Positions 1 through 10,089 of a DNA stretch of 64,000 nt are shown here, one piece after another. Position numbers and translations under genes: made by a program. The notes below the pieces were generated by a model. That model worked only from the letters and a program-made list of their open reading frames with translations, was not told where the DNA came from and searched no databases. This DNA is from Ascarosepion bandense. Lineage: Eukaryota; Mollusca; Cephalopoda; Sepiida; Sepiidae. The DNA is taken from NCBI GenBank assembly GCA_037127315.1, contig JBBBDQ010001270.1, positions 711,001 to 775,000 of the forward strand, written 5' to 3'. Within the stretch, counting starts at the first letter, position 1. Every line of letters starts with the position of its first letter.

Positions 1-172
1 TATAGAACCTAGTCTGTCCTGATATTTAACCCAGAACTGGAAGGAAGAGACAGATTAATACTTTTCCCAAGGGTATTTGCGCGTAAGTGAATACAATGGA
101 TTCAACTGGAATTCGAACTCGGCTCCCCGGTTTCTCGTTCCGAGCCGATATCCAATGCGCCACAACGCACAT
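1..172 (-). mobile_element. tRNA-derived SINE (family SINE1), cut by window edge
   Basis: Reads on the minus strand as the head and body of the commonest SINE of this window. The pol III B box (GAGTTCGAATTCC) and the A-box region (GTGGTGCA-like, here GTGGCGCA) are recognisable, followed by the conserved body ending in a TTATTTAACCCA-type motif on the plus strand. The 3' tail lies outside the window. Other copies are at 5598, 34861, 40673, 41253, 52187, 53426 and 56486. Confidence 0.8.
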
Positions 173-429
173 TGGTGGCAAAATTTCTTCAATTTACAAT
201 TGAATTGGTTAGATGCAACCGTAAGTTCTATGCTAATAGTTTCTTTTCTTGAACTTCTCGCTTGTGAAATTCTCGTTCGGCTCCATGCTTTTCCAGCTAA
301 CTTTGATTTTAAAAAATAATATTAATTGTTATCTACTCTCTTCTTGATTACGCGTCTGTTGTTTTCGCTCTTTAAAGATGTTTATTTATTTTTTTTATCT
401 TATTCTTTTCAAATCCAGTAACGTCTCAT
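173..429. other. unassigned AT-rich spacer
   Basis: No gene, RNA or repeat family recognised. AT-rich sequence between a SINE and a minisatellite. Confidence 0.4.
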
Positions 430-800
430 TAGGGATGAGCCTCTTAACCTGTTCAATAGACGTGGGTGGAGTGTGAACCGGGCGATAGTTTAATCTATCT
501 ACTCGAATTCAGGAAAAAGTGAAAGAAAAGAGTGAAAAGAGAAAGCCGGGAACCACATCCTAAACAGGGAACAAGTGATGAGCCTGTTCACCTGTTCAAT
601 AGACACGGGTGGAGTGTGAACCGGGCGATAGTTTAGTCTATCTACTCCAATTGGGGAGAGGGAAAAAAATAAGAGAGTGAAAAGAATGGAGAAGAGAAAG
701 CTGGAAATCACATCCTAAGCAGGGGACAAGAGATGAGCCTCTTCACTTGTTCAATAGTCATGGGTGGAGTGTTAACCGGGCGATAGTTAAGTCTATCTGT
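430..800 (+). repeat. minisatellite, 143-155 bp unit, about 2.4 copies
   Basis: The motif GATGAGCCTSTTCACCTG recurs at 434, 577 and 732, giving periods of 143 and 155 bp. Each unit carries GGGTGGAGTGTGAACCGGGCGA about 30 bp later. The same unit appears reversed at 42991-43215, so it is a dispersed family that also occurs as short tandem arrays. Short ORFs across it are incidental. Confidence 0.85.
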
Positions 801-1159
801 TACGAAAAAAAATGTTCAGAATGGTGAGTTAACTAAGTTTTAACTTAGTTAAAATCCAATCAAAGAAATAGAAAAAAAGGACAGCAAAATAAAAAATAAA
901 AAACTTAAAATTAAGCATAAATAAATACAAAATCATGACTTACTAATATTTCAAAAAGTCTAACCAACACCTACATACATGCTAACGGCCAGTTAACAAA
1001 AGAAAAAAAAATTATTTTATCTAATGGCCAGCAGAGGAATGGATTTGTGGCTAGGTTAGAAATTCAACTAGCTAAAAAAAAAAAAAAATACACAGGAACA
1101 AGGAATTTAACAGGACTTCAGTCAAATCAAAGAAATACATGACTGAAGTTATAAAAGGA
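801..1159. other. unassigned A/T-rich spacer
   Basis: Holds only A-rich low-complexity sequence, including a run of A at 1075-1088. No gene seen. Confidence 0.4.
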
Positions 1160-1690
1160 GGATCTGTAACGTGGTTGATACTGACTTGGCAGACCGGCTG
1201 CAGCCGCTCTCTCACCGGCGTGATGTGGCTTCCCTGTGCCTCTTCTACAAGTACTTTCATGGCTACTGCTCCGATGAGCTTAGTTCACTGGTGCCGCCTA
1301 AGCACGAATTTACACGAGATACTAGATTAGCAACTAGGTCCCACCCTTTTACAGTTAAACAAATAAGATGTAACCGTAAATTCTACTCCAACAGCTTCTT
1401 TTCTCGCGCTTCCCGCCTGTGGAACTCCGTTCCACAACTCTGCTTTCCCGACAGTTACAATCTCCAGGTGGTTAAATGTAGGGTCAATAGACACCTCCTA
1501 TCACACTGACTCCCAATTATTCTCAGAACACTCTCATCTACCCAACCCTCATTCTCGGTATCCTTACCCGCCTATCACCCACCCTCTGACATTTCCTATA
1601 TTTAATCATCCTTTCTCCACTCTACGTAGCCCCCTGCGCAGTAGTGGCAGTGACATGCCTTGCTCGGGGTGAAACGCTTATAAAAAAAAA
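1160..1690 (+). pseudogene. 5'-truncated LINE copy, ORF2 C-terminus plus 3' UTR
   Basis: Codons 1171-1509 encode the C-terminal region of the same LINE ORF2 seen intact at 60303-62903: LADRLQPLSHRRDVASLC, YKYFHGYCSDEL and SRLWNSVP align in order with the intact copy. A stop at 1507-1509 matches the LINE stop. The 3' UTR follows with the family signature (TAGCCCCCTGCGCA, GCCTTGCTCGGGGTGAAA) and an A-rich end near 1690. The reverse transcriptase core is missing, as expected from 5' truncation during target-primed reverse transcription. It is not functional. Confidence 0.85.
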
Positions 1691-1754
1691 TAAAAAAAAG
1701 TAACCTTATTAACCTAGCTAAGGCATAGATTATATAAATTCCCAAACAGTCTAG

Positions 1755-2325
1755 AGCAGCTCACGGTATGTGAGTATCGTTTGATGGTCGGGGTTTGTTT
1801 CTATGTTAATAATATTCGCTCAAACCCCCAGGCAATATCACTCCTTCGGTTTTCGCTCGATCACCGAAGTTATGTAACGTTGAGTCTGGTTAGTACTTAG
1901 ATGGGTGACAGTTTGGGAATACCAGGTGCTGTAAGCGTTTAATGACTAATGTGCATTGTGGTGCAGTGAATATCGGTTCGGAAAGAGAAATCAGTGAGCC
2001 GAGTTCGAATTCCAGTTGAATACCCTGCATTCACTTAAGCACTGGTACCCTTGGGAAAGGTATTAATCCGTCCCTTCCCTCCAGTTATGGGTTAAATAAC
2101 AGGGTAGGACTTGGGGACCCTGCCCTTAAAAGCAAATCCCAATGAATCTTGATACTCGAAAAGAAAAAAGTATTACTAGACACAAAACTTTATATATATA
2201 TATAAAACAGCAATAAATTGGTGAATGGAAAAAGGTATTACCAGCAATAAAGAAATAAAATTTAGTTGGCAATAAATGACCCGTGGAGGTTGATATGCCA
2301 TAAAAACAAAACAACCAACAAACAA
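1755..2325 (+). mobile_element. composite SINE: 5S rRNA head + tRNA-like unit + long tail (copy A)
   Basis: Bases about 1850-1940 match the 3' two-thirds of 5S rRNA: GATCACCGAAGTTATG (A box), GTACTTAGATGGGTGAC (intermediate element and C box) and GGGAATACCAGGTGCTGTAAGC. The 5' third is diverged and carries an insertion. A tRNA-like SINE1 head follows directly at about 1948-2030 (TGTGGTGCAGTG, then GAGTTCGAATTCC). The tail from about 2095 differs from SINE1 but matches copy B at 6429-6911 almost throughout, so the whole composite moves as one unit. Confidence 0.8.
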
Positions 2326-2683
2326 CTCCATGGGTAGTGGGGCTGGGTTTATTGTTCGGTGCCCGAGGCATCCCCCAAATCGGGAAGTACTGAGGGGGGG
2401 GGGGCTTGAGAATTTTTCTACGGGATTACTGTTAAACCTATTTTAAGTTGATTTTGTGCCACGTTTGTTAGCGACGTCGGTGCACTGAAAAATCAAATTT
2501 TAATAAAACCTAAACATATGAAAGGGAATTTATACATCTTTACCACAAGTGCAATTCGGGCCTTGAACCAAACAGTAAAAATGTACTCTTTTCGTCTGAA
2601 ATCTAAAAAATCTTTCTATCAAAACAAAAAAATGTTTCATGAGTACAGTAACTGTTTCACAAGTACAGTAAGTTTTTCGTGAA
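2326..2683. other. unassigned spacer with a G10-11 run
   Basis: Contains a run of about ten G near 2394-2404 and otherwise AT-rich sequence. No gene recognised. Confidence 0.35.
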
Positions 2684-3208
2684 AGGCGAATTGACAAGGA
2701 CGCAGTCCAGAAGCTGAGTAAAGTATTAAGACACAGGAAAATTTCACTAGAAACAAAAAAGAGAGTACTGGATTGCTATGTGATGCCAGTTCTTCAATAT
2801 GGCAGTGAATGTTGGACAATATTAACAAAGATTAAGAGAAAACTTGAAGCAGCTGAAATGTGGTTCTACAGAAGGATGCTGCGGATATCATGGACCGAGC
2901 ATGTGAGCAATGATGAGGTGTTGGAAAAAATGGAAACGAAAAGGAAATTAATCATCAGGAAGAGACAACTGAAGTTCCTGGGACACGCAATGAGGAAGGA
3001 GGGCTTCGAGAATTTGATACTAACAGTTCAGATAGAGGGAAAAAGAGACAGAGGAAAGCAACGGATAACATATTTGAAGGGCCTGAGTAGGTGGATGACA
3101 GAACGGGGGATGAGAATCGTGACAAGAGAAAGCGTGCTAAGAGCCACCAGTGATAGGGAGACGTGGAAGGCCATGATCGCCTACGTCCGGAAAGGACAAG
3201 GTACATAG
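2684..3208 (+). pseudogene. RTE-type LINE, C-terminal end of reverse transcriptase protein
   Basis: An open frame of 174 codons runs from 2684 to the TAG at 3206-3208 without a start codon. It reads through typical C-terminal sequence of RTE-like endonuclease/reverse transcriptase proteins: KISLETKKRVLDCYVMPVLQ, YGSECWT, EMWFYRRMLRISWTEHV, LKFLGHAMRKEG and a final DRETWKAMIA segment. All catalytic reverse transcriptase motifs are upstream of the copy and absent, so it is a 5'-truncated insertion. The stop is followed after about ten bases by (AT)n and a T run, a plausible microsatellite tail. Family known from RTE proteins of insects and flatworms; clade assignment is from recognition only. 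Confidence 0.8.
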
Positions 3209-3216
3209 AAGGAGAA

Positions 3217-3217
<1 letters not shown>

Positions 3218-3277
<60 letters not shown>

Positions 3278-3280
3278 TTT
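3218..3280. repeat. (AT)n followed by T-run
   Basis: About 42 bp of AT dinucleotides then about 20 T, directly after the LINE fragment. Confidence 0.95.
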
Positions 3281-3394
3281 CTAGGTGAAAAAGACTCAAG
3301 GTTTTATTATTTTGTGTGCCCCGGTATTTATTTTATTATGAACAGTGTTCAATATAATAAATATTATAGAGCTTAATATAATTATATAGTTATG

Positions 3395-3465
3395 AATTAA
3401 TTGTACATTGCGACACGGAAATTTCTATGTTTCGAGATACACCCTCTTCATTTGGTCTCCTAGTT
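3395..3465 (-). repeat. dispersed repeat family R1, fragment
   Basis: Minus-strand match to the segment CGAAACATAGAAATTTCCGT + TGCAATGTAAA found again at 3700-3935, 8826-9060 and 41650-41885. Confidence 0.6.
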
Positions 3466-3699
3466 TTAATTTTAAGAGACCAAATATGATAAGAAAATGG
3501 AAAGGACAGCCTTGGTACTAAATAGGCATATCACATCGACGACAATAAAACTAAAGAAAAAAAAAATGGAAAATGATAAGATTAGGTTAAAGGTAGGTTT
3601 ACATCTTGACCGTTAAGGAAGGAAAAGAAGAAAGGAGAAAAGTAAGATAAAGGAAGGGAAAAAAAGAAAAGAAAGAGACAAATTTTGTTAGTATGTATT

Positions 3700-3958
3700 C
3701 TTTTAGGGCCAAATCCCAAAATGAATCTTCGCTCTGATTAGTTATAAGAAGCACACATATAAATTTTATATCTTCCCACATACATACATAGCAAACCAAA
3801 GGTTTTTGTTATTTAAATGTAAATCACCCAACATTAACCAACATCAACCAACATTAAACATTGCATGATGAAGAGAATCTATCTAGAAACATAGAGATTT
3901 CCGTGTTGCAATTTACAATTCATTCATAACTATATATATATATATATATATATAGTGT
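3700..3958 (+). repeat. dispersed repeat family R1 with (TA)n end
   Basis: Shares in order TCTGATTAGTTA, CTTCCCACAT, AAACATAGAGATTTCCGTG and TGCAATTTAC with copies at 8826 and 41650. Ends in (TA)n at 3928-3954. No coding capacity seen; nature unknown. Confidence 0.6.
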
Positions 3959-4075
3959 TGAATTGTGATAAAAATTGCACAAGTTTCTTGTTTTTTTATT
4001 AGTTTTACTGATAAAAGGTATTTTGGCAAGCAAGCTTTTTTATCGTAAAGTGCTCAATATCGGGTGCAAATAATT

Positions 4076-4240
4076 TGTCACTTTCACTGAGCAGATTCAT
4101 ACTGACTTCGAAGTTTCGTGAGGACACTGTTATGATGTTCTCACTCATCAAGAAACTTAGCCACGATGAGATAGAATATCACAACGGTGTCCTGTCCTCA
4201 CAAAACTTCAAAGATGAACCTGCCCAGTTAAAGTGACACA
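4076..4240. repeat. imperfect inverted repeat (foldback)
   Basis: Left arm (TTTGTCACTTTCACTGAGCA ... GTTTCGTGAGGACAC) is matched by the reverse complement of the right arm (GTGTCCTGTCCTCACAAAAC ... TTAAAGTGACA). The left arm also shares GAGCAGATTCAT, GACTTCGAAGTTTCGT and GGACAC with the long inverted arms at 56100-56169 and 58212-58290, so it is a relic of that family. Confidence 0.65.
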
Positions 4241-4261
4241 TTCTTTGCACTAATAGTAAAT

Positions 4262-4263
4262 TC

Positions 4264-4316
<53 letters not shown>
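4262..4316. repeat. (CTGT)n then (CT)n microsatellite
   Basis: About ten CTGT units followed by CT dinucleotides. Confidence 0.95.
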
Positions 4317-5012
4317 ATCGTCGCCTGAAGACACCAGAAACCTGGGTTGCATTATATAACTCGTTAACAAATGAAATAACGTTTATATCGGAATTTCAGC
4401 GGGAATTTGGAAAGAAAGGCTTTATACACACAAGCATTTCTTCACTAACCCTAATTTAAGGTATCAAACAGCCCTTTCCAGAAAATACTGGGAATCGAAA
4501 GAAAATAACCTAAATCCACAGATAAAGTGGAAGCTGATAGGCAATGCAAGCACTCCTAATAGGTTAAGGGCTAGATTTAATCTTTGTTTAACAGAAAAAA
4601 AAAAGATTTTTAATTTCAATATCAGAATGTACTTCTGAATAAACGCAGAGAAATCATCAGTATGTGTCGTCACAGGAATGAATTTAAATTGCAATAATTA
4701 TATCATTCTTCCATTTAGTCACAACAGAATTTTTAAAAATTTGTTGAAGCAGTAACCTGTTCCCTCCTACATACCACTATTAACCCAATGGTCAAGCCAC
4801 ATGTCTCCCACTACCATAAAAGAAATTATTACTAAGATTCCTCTAGCTTAACCCTATAATAGCCAACATTCACCACCCGTTTCCTTTACTAGGCCTTGCC
4901 TCTTGCATTAGCAGTTTTGCTCATTCTTTGATTTAATGGGGTTAACAATGCATATCTTAATCTGACATGTTGAAAATAGATATACCCCCGCCTCTAAATT
5001 TATCTGAATTTA
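4317..5012. other. unassigned sequence
   Basis: No gene, RNA or repeat family recognised on either strand. Short open frames only. Confidence 0.4.
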
Positions 5013-5013
5013 C

Positions 5014-5060
<47 letters not shown>
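5013..5060. repeat. (AT)n microsatellite
   Basis: Uninterrupted AT dinucleotides. Confidence 0.95.
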
Positions 5061-5061
<1 letters not shown>

Positions 5062-5140
5062 GAAAAACTGCTAAAAATTTCTAAGTTTGAAAATGTATTT
5101 TTCTGACAGTATTTATTTATTTCTATTATTGTATTCTATA

Positions 5141-5169
5141 TTTCAGACCGTCCTCGGTCCTTTCATCAG
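5141..5169 (-). ncRNA. hammerhead-like core motif
   Basis: On the minus strand CTGATGA is followed by a hairpin (GGACCG, loop AGGA, CGGTCT) and GAAA, the order of a hammerhead ribozyme core (CUGANGA, stem II, GAAA). Two extra A separate CTGATGA from stem II. Stems I and III are not evident because the flank is (TA)n. Such motifs are known in Penelope-like elements. Activity is doubtful. Confidence 0.3.
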
Positions 5170-5170
5170 A

Positions 5171-5172
<2 letters not shown>

Positions 5173-5211
<39 letters not shown>
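5173..5211. repeat. (TA)n microsatellite
   Basis: Uninterrupted TA dinucleotides abutting the hammerhead-like motif. Confidence 0.95.
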
Positions 5212-5597
5212 GAGTGTGTGGGTGCTTGTGTGTTACAAATTGTCCACTACAGAGAAATTTAAGTAGGTATAAACTGGCACAGTTTCTGTAAAGAGGATAT
5301 ACAAAAAGAAGGAATAACTTGAAGAGCCACAAAGAGGACTGCAGTACAGTTCTGTGTCACCTCTTCTGTTCCTATTTAGGGTGCATATAAAATGCACTGT
5401 TATCTGTAGGGAGTAATTGGGCGTTCTCACCACCGAGCTGTCACATGGTACTCAAGCGCCCTTTAAAACACCAGAAAATGTTTTCCGTCAGAAAGGAGAA
5501 AATCGTCTTCTTCATTTCTACAATTATGATAACAGACTCTGCTTACTGTTGAGAAAACGGATTCTTCGTTATTGGTGGAAGCGTTTATCTTTCTTCA

Positions 5598-5840
5598 GCT
5601 AAGTGCCATACGTGATACACGCTTTGGGCGATCATGTCTCTTTAGAGACATGACTGACTGGGCAGAAGATTATCCCGCAGTACGTTGCCATTGTTTTCTG
5701 CGGTAGACTGGTTGCTGACCAAGGCTACAGAACCCAATTTGTCCTATTATTTAACCCATAACTGGAGGGAAGAGACGGATTAATAATTTTCCCAAGGGTA
5801 TTTGTGCGTAAGTGAATTCAAAGAATTCAACTGGAATTCA
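5598..5840 (-). mobile_element. SINE1 copy, 5' head eroded
   Basis: Minus-strand SINE1 with the 3' hairpin (CATGTCTC/GAGACATG type, 5637-5655 here), the CAGAAGATTATCCCGCAGTA block and the body. The B box is degraded near 5835, where the sequence passes into a C-run and A-run. Confidence 0.8.
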
Positions 5841-6404
5841 AACTCTTTCTTCACGTTTTTTAAATATCCGCTCCCCCCCCCCAAAAAAAAACAACTTTTA
5901 TGTCAAAACATCAAGAAGAGAAAGATGAAGAAAGAGATAAAGAAAACCGCCTCCTTTGCTCTTCTTTTCCTTTTTTCTTTCTTCTTCATATCCTGTCACT
6001 CACCTGCTTCCTTCCCTTTCCTCCTCCACTCTTTAAAACTGGCATTATGATTACCTGTAAACAACAAAACATTATATTTTGCTGGGACAGAAAACCTTTT
6101 CTAGCCCTATATCCATATTGACCCATAAAAAGATTCTTGGCCTCAAGATGTCTTCCCAATTAGCTCAGTTCAACACACTCGCCTTTCTGATTTGCCCTTT
6201 TAAACTAGACGGAACCAAAGACTTTTGGGACAATGGCAAGGATTAACAGGTTTAGACGACCTTTGTGTCAATCTTTTTTTTTTTCGCAAAATAACACAAA
6301 ACATTCCAGAAATTCAGTGTTATTCCTTTTCTCTTGTATCATTTTTGTCTCTGTATTTGTCAGTAAAGCTCAATTCGTACTAATTGAGCTTTCGAACCGA
6401 CAGA
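5841..6404. other. unassigned spacer; weak tRNA-like A-box segment
   Basis: Mostly pyrimidine-rich sequence. At about 6158-6195 the string TTAGCTCAGTT followed by ACTCGCCTTTCTGA resembles the 5' half of a tRNA, but no matching 3' half or B box is evident, so no tRNA is called. Confidence 0.3.
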
Positions 6405-6428
6405 AACGGTAGCTTACATTGGAAATCG

Positions 6429-6548
6429 GCTTACGGCCTATCACGTTGAATACACCGGTTCTCACTCGATCACCGAAGTTAAGCAACGTTGAGCCTGGTC
6501 AGTACTTAGATGGGTGACCGCTTGGGAATACCAGGAGCTGTAAGCGTA
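6429..6548 (+). rRNA. 5S rRNA-like sequence, head of composite SINE copy B
   Basis: A nearly complete 120-nt 5S rRNA match: GCTTACGGCCTATCACGTTG at the 5' end, ACACCGGTTCTCACTCGATC, CACCGAAGTTAAGCAACGTT (A box), GTACTTAGATGGGTGACCGC (intermediate element and C box) and a 3' end TAAGCGT that pairs with the 5' GCTTACGG. It differs from a functional animal 5S at several places. It is fused to a SINE body and shared with copy A, so it is a promoter-bearing SINE head rather than a 5S gene. Confidence 0.8.
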
Positions 6549-6911
6549 TACTGACGGATGTGCGTTGTGGTGCAGTGAATATCGTCTCGGAAAGAGAAAT
6601 CGGTGAGCCGAGTTCGAATTCTAGTTGAATACCCTGCATTCATTTAAGCACTTGGGAAACGTATTACTCCGTCCCTTCCCTCCAGTTATGGGTTAAATAA
6701 CAGGGTAGGACTTGGGGACTCTGCTCTTAAAAACAAATCCCAATGAATCTTGATACTCGAAAAGAAAAAAAAAGTATTACTAGACACAAAACTTATATAA
6801 AAACAACAATAAAATTGTTGAAAGAAAAAGGTATTACCAGCAATAAATAAAAATTTAGTTGGCAATAAATGACCCGCCGAGGTTGATTTGCCATAAAAAC
6901 AAAACAACCAA
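6429..6911 (+). mobile_element. composite SINE: 5S rRNA head + tRNA-like unit + long tail (copy B)
   Basis: The 5S head (6429-6548) is followed by the SINE1 tRNA-like unit at about 6555-6640 (TTGTGGTGCAGTG A-box region; GAGTTCGAATTC B box) and the SINE1 body. From about 6705 the tail (GGACTTGGGGA, CTTGATACTCGAAAAG, GTATTACCAGCAATAAA, ATGACCCGCCGAGGTTGAT) is shared with copy A at 2105-2325 and not with SINE1. Two pol III internal promoters in series are visible: 5S type 1 and tRNA type 2. Confidence 0.8.
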
Positions 6912-6925
6912 CACTGAAAATCAGT

Positions 6926-7230
6926 TCACGCCATGTCTTGTCTATGTTCCGATATTCTCCTTATTATTCTCGTTACATTCAGTAATGCCATTTGGATAGC
7001 GTTGATTCTCACTTGTATGTCTAGTTTGATCAACCATTTTGCTCGATATGTAGATATTTTTACAGTACACAAACAATCGTTGGTACTACTATCGCCTTTG
7101 TATTCCACGGTTTTCACGTCCCTGACTAGATGAAAAAACTTTTTTCTAGTTGTTTTTTTTTTTTCAGTGAAATCCACTACGATATACACTAATGGTTTAT
7201 CTGGTAGAATTGTATCAATTTGAAGAGTTC
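6926..7230 (-). CDS. unrecognised coding-like open frame
   Basis: An open frame of about 101 codons without an internal stop, bounded upstream by TAA at 7231-7233 and ending with TGA at 6926-6928. The product begins RTLQIDTILPDKPLVYIVVD, contains a basic stretch (TEKKKTTRKKF) over a run of A, and ends in a K/R-rich helix-like segment RIIRRISEHRQDMA. The composition looks more protein-like than the surrounding low-complexity frames, but no family is recognised. No clear splice acceptor was found. It could be an exon, a transposon fragment, or chance. Confidence 0.25.
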
Positions 7231-7539
7231 TTAAGATATTATCCTTCCTATCCAGTCATGTTTACTTTATATACTCTTTCCAAACTTCTTTAATTTATAT
7301 CTTTATTTTAATTTTTTTCTTTCTTCTGAGACATATTCCTTCAAGTCGTGGTCGATGGTTCTCCATAGCTTCCTGGCTTATGTTTATTTAAGCATTTTTT
7401 ATGTTTTTGCATCTGTTCTGCAATCTATTCACACAAATTCATTTAGTAGGTAACTTACGAGAATAACTAGCAATGTCAACATTTTTGTTCGTAGGTAACT
7501 ACACTTTTCGGCATAAAGTTTCGATACCTAATTTTAAAA

Positions 7540-8770
7540 ATGAAAAAACATTCTTGAAGATTTCATTTTAGATTTAATTAAAAGCTTAATGATTAAATTT
7601 ATTATTTCCATTAAGTAAAAATTTCTGGTGTATTTCAGATAGAAATTATATAGATTGAAAGTCAAATTTAATTTCGATTTCTTATATTTTTATTAAAGCA
7701 GCCATTTTCTTAATTTTAAGAAATTTGTAAACAAACACAATTTCATCGATTTGAAAAATATTTCAAAAAGTTCTGACACTTTATTTTAGTAAAATTAGAG
7801 AATTGAAAGTTAAATTAAGCTGATTTAAAAAAAAATTACTTACTTATACCATAAAAAAATAATATACAACAAATTATTAACGATTGGTCGTGTTCATCTG
7901 ATCGAACGTTTGACGGACTTTTGACTGATTAGCCGATAACAGGTTGTGCGCATGACCAAAAATACTACTTATTTACAAAAACAATTAAAAACTTTTCTAA
8001 TTAAATAATGTCATAGTTTTATTGGATTCATTATTTTGAATTCAGAGCAGATTTTCAATTAAATAGTATAATTTTGAAAAATAAGTAGGTGATTTACAAT
8101 CTCGATTGACTCCTACTTTTAACAAAAAAAATAATTTCAACAAATAAGAAGGTTCTGTGCGAAATTTAACGAAATTAAGTAAGTGGGTGGGGGGTAACAT
8201 ATTTAAAAAATTACCAATATTTTCTAAAAAAACATTGAAAAAATAATGTCATTCATTGGTGAATAAATTCTGAAAATTCCATGAAAATCGGACAATTATT
8301 TGATTTTTACAAGAATTTTCAAATAAATGAGCTTTCAACGGAAAAAAACGCAAAAAATCAATGTTAAACTTTGTAGAAGGCGATGACGTAAAAAAAACAA
8401 GCATTTTAACCAAAATTTTGAGCGTGTTAAAAAAGATTAAAAAATTCAAAAAATAATTAAAAAATTCTTTGATCTTTCCTCTTAACAATAACATCAACAT
8501 TTTGATGATAAAACTTTATTTTCGTCAAGTTTGTGGCCTTTTTTATTACGCTATGCTGTTTTTCCCTCGAATTAGTGGAGATACTTAAATTGCCGGTTCT
8601 TAAGAATAAAGAAAACATATCTATGAAAATATGTTGAGGTTTTATTCCAATTCTAATGATCGCATTTAAAAACAATAAACATTTGGAAAGAGTGATGGTA
8701 GTAAAAAACAAAAACAAACTGCCAGAGGAAAAAACCGTCTTTTTGATATTCTGTCTTATTGCGGACACCT
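7540..8770 (+). repeat. AT-rich dispersed repeat R2 (copy 1)
   Basis: Several collinear blocks recur at 36220-38640: TTCTTGAAGATTTCATTTTA-like, CAATTATTTGATTTTTACAA + GAATTTTCAAAT, CCAAAATTTTGAGCGTGTTA, and TTTGATCTTTCC followed by GGCCTTTTTT. No coding capacity. Nature unknown; it may be the non-coding part of an old transposon. Confidence 0.5.
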
Positions 8771-8825
8771 AAATCCATGTTTTCAAATCTACAAACCCTG
8801 GATTCCCCAACATATAACCTATATT

Positions 8826-9062
8826 TTCAAATTTCAAAGTCGATTTACATTCTGATTAGTTAAAATAAACACAGCCATAAAATCTAAATTTTTCTGTCTT
8901 CCCCCATCCATATTAACTCTTCAAATAGCAAACGGATTGTTTTCTACGTTCAAATGCAAGTTATTGAACATTGAATGATGACGAGATAAATCTCGAAACA
9001 TAGAAATATCCGTGTCGCAATGTAAAATTAATTAATTTGAAATAAAAAACAAATTCAATTAT
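8826..9062 (+). repeat. dispersed repeat family R1
   Basis: Collinear with 3700-3935 and 41650-41885 (CTGATTAGTTAAA, CTTCCCCCATCCATA, CTCGAAACATAGAAAT, CGCAATGTAAA). Confidence 0.65.
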
Positions 9063-9159
9063 ATTATGCTCTGTGATCTATGTTGTATTGAGCCCATTTT
9101 TAAAAAAAATTAACTTTCGGAGAACTCGGGATTCTAAACCTGTTGGTTCTCTTCATCTG

Positions 9160-9205
9160 GATATATATACAGCGAAACAGATCTGTCTGCGGATGACTAT
9201 TTAAA
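9160..9205 (+). mobile_element. SINE2 3' tail fragment
   Basis: ACAGCGAAACAGATCTGTCT + GCGGATGACTA is the 3' end of the second SINE family (copies at 41936 and 53240, both minus). Confidence 0.7.
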
Positions 9206-9229
9206 CTTATTTATAAATGAAACTTTGTC

Positions 9230-9258
9230 TGTGTGTGTCTGTGTGTGTGTGTGTGTGT
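9230..9258. repeat. (GT)n microsatellite
   Basis: GT dinucleotides within a dispersed repeat. Confidence 0.9.
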
Positions 9259-9259
9259 C

Positions 9260-9697
9260 CGTTACCTATAGACTCCGAAACGGCTGAACCGGTTTTCTTG
9301 ACTATAAGCGTCTGAGAGTGTTCTTAGCTAGGTTTTGTGTCGAGGTACTCCCGATAAATATCGAAAATCGATAATCGAATAAATCGGTTTATAGAAGGAG
9401 TGGTCTGATTTCAATCAAATTTGATACACTCATAGACTAAGACATAACAAACGATATTCAGAAGTTTCAAGGTTGCAGTTCTTACAATAGTGCAGAAAAT
9501 TTGATATCGATACCAGGAAATCAAAATTTGACTTATATCCATTCATTTTTCTTTCTGTCTACGGTTTCGCTTTAACTGGAAACAATTATTGCTTTTTAGT
9601 CTTTCGTGCCAACGTCCAAAGAGTCTGAGCTACAGCAGGACCATAGATTAGTTTTAAAGCTTTCATTACACCCGAGCAAAGCCGGGCTATACTGCTA

Positions 9698-9700
<3 letters not shown>
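9260..9700 (+). repeat. dispersed repeat R3 ending in GC hairpin and TACTGCTAGTA
   Basis: The terminal segment ATTACACCCGAGCAAAGCCG + GGCTATACTGCTAGTA contains a short GC hairpin (CCCG/CGGG). It recurs at 9925-9977 and reversed at 37930-37975. The interior includes CCGAAACGGCTGAACCGG and the block shared with 38030-38130. Similar GC-hairpin termini followed by CTAGT are widespread in invertebrate genomes; the autonomous source is not identified here. Confidence 0.6.
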
Positions 9701-9756
<56 letters not shown>

Positions 9757-10049
9757 TGAGCATTATTTTTAATCGATACGCGTATTTGAGTAGATATTCT
9801 GTTTTTAATCATATCCATTCATTTTTCTTTCTGTCTACGGTTTCGCTTTAACTGGAAACAATTATTGCTTTTTAGTCTTTCGTACCAACGTCCAAAGAGT
9901 CTGAGCTACAGCAGGACCATAGATTAGTTTTAAAGCTTTCATTACACCCGAGCAAAGCCGGGCTATACTGCTAGTATATATATATATATATATATGTTTG
10001 AACATTATTTTTAATCGATACGCGTATTTGAGTAGATATTCTGTTTTTA

Positions 10050-10053
<4 letters not shown>
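9535..10053 (+). repeat. tandem duplication, 276-bp unit
   Basis: 9535-9810 and 9811-10053 are near-identical: ATATCCATTCATTTTTCTTT, the R3 terminus, a (TA)n tract and CGATACGCGTATTTGAGTAG all occur twice in order. Only one base change (CGTGCC/CGTACC) was noticed outside the (TA)n, whose length differs. A recent local duplication. Confidence 0.9.
9694..9752. repeat. (TA)n microsatellite
   Basis: Long TA tract at the end of repeat R3. Confidence 0.95.

Positions 10054-10089
<36 letters not shown>

Noticed and set aside
4179..4370. 63-codon frame rich in DRQTDRQT
   Set aside because: Translation of a (CTGT)n microsatellite.
6158..6195. tRNA gene suggested by TTAGCTCAGTT
   Set aside because: No T arm or acceptor 3' half could be found at the right distance.
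6429..6548. Functional 5S rRNA gene
   Set aside because: Differs from animal 5S at several places and is fused to a SINE body that recurs at other sites with the same junction; no terminator T-run directly after it.
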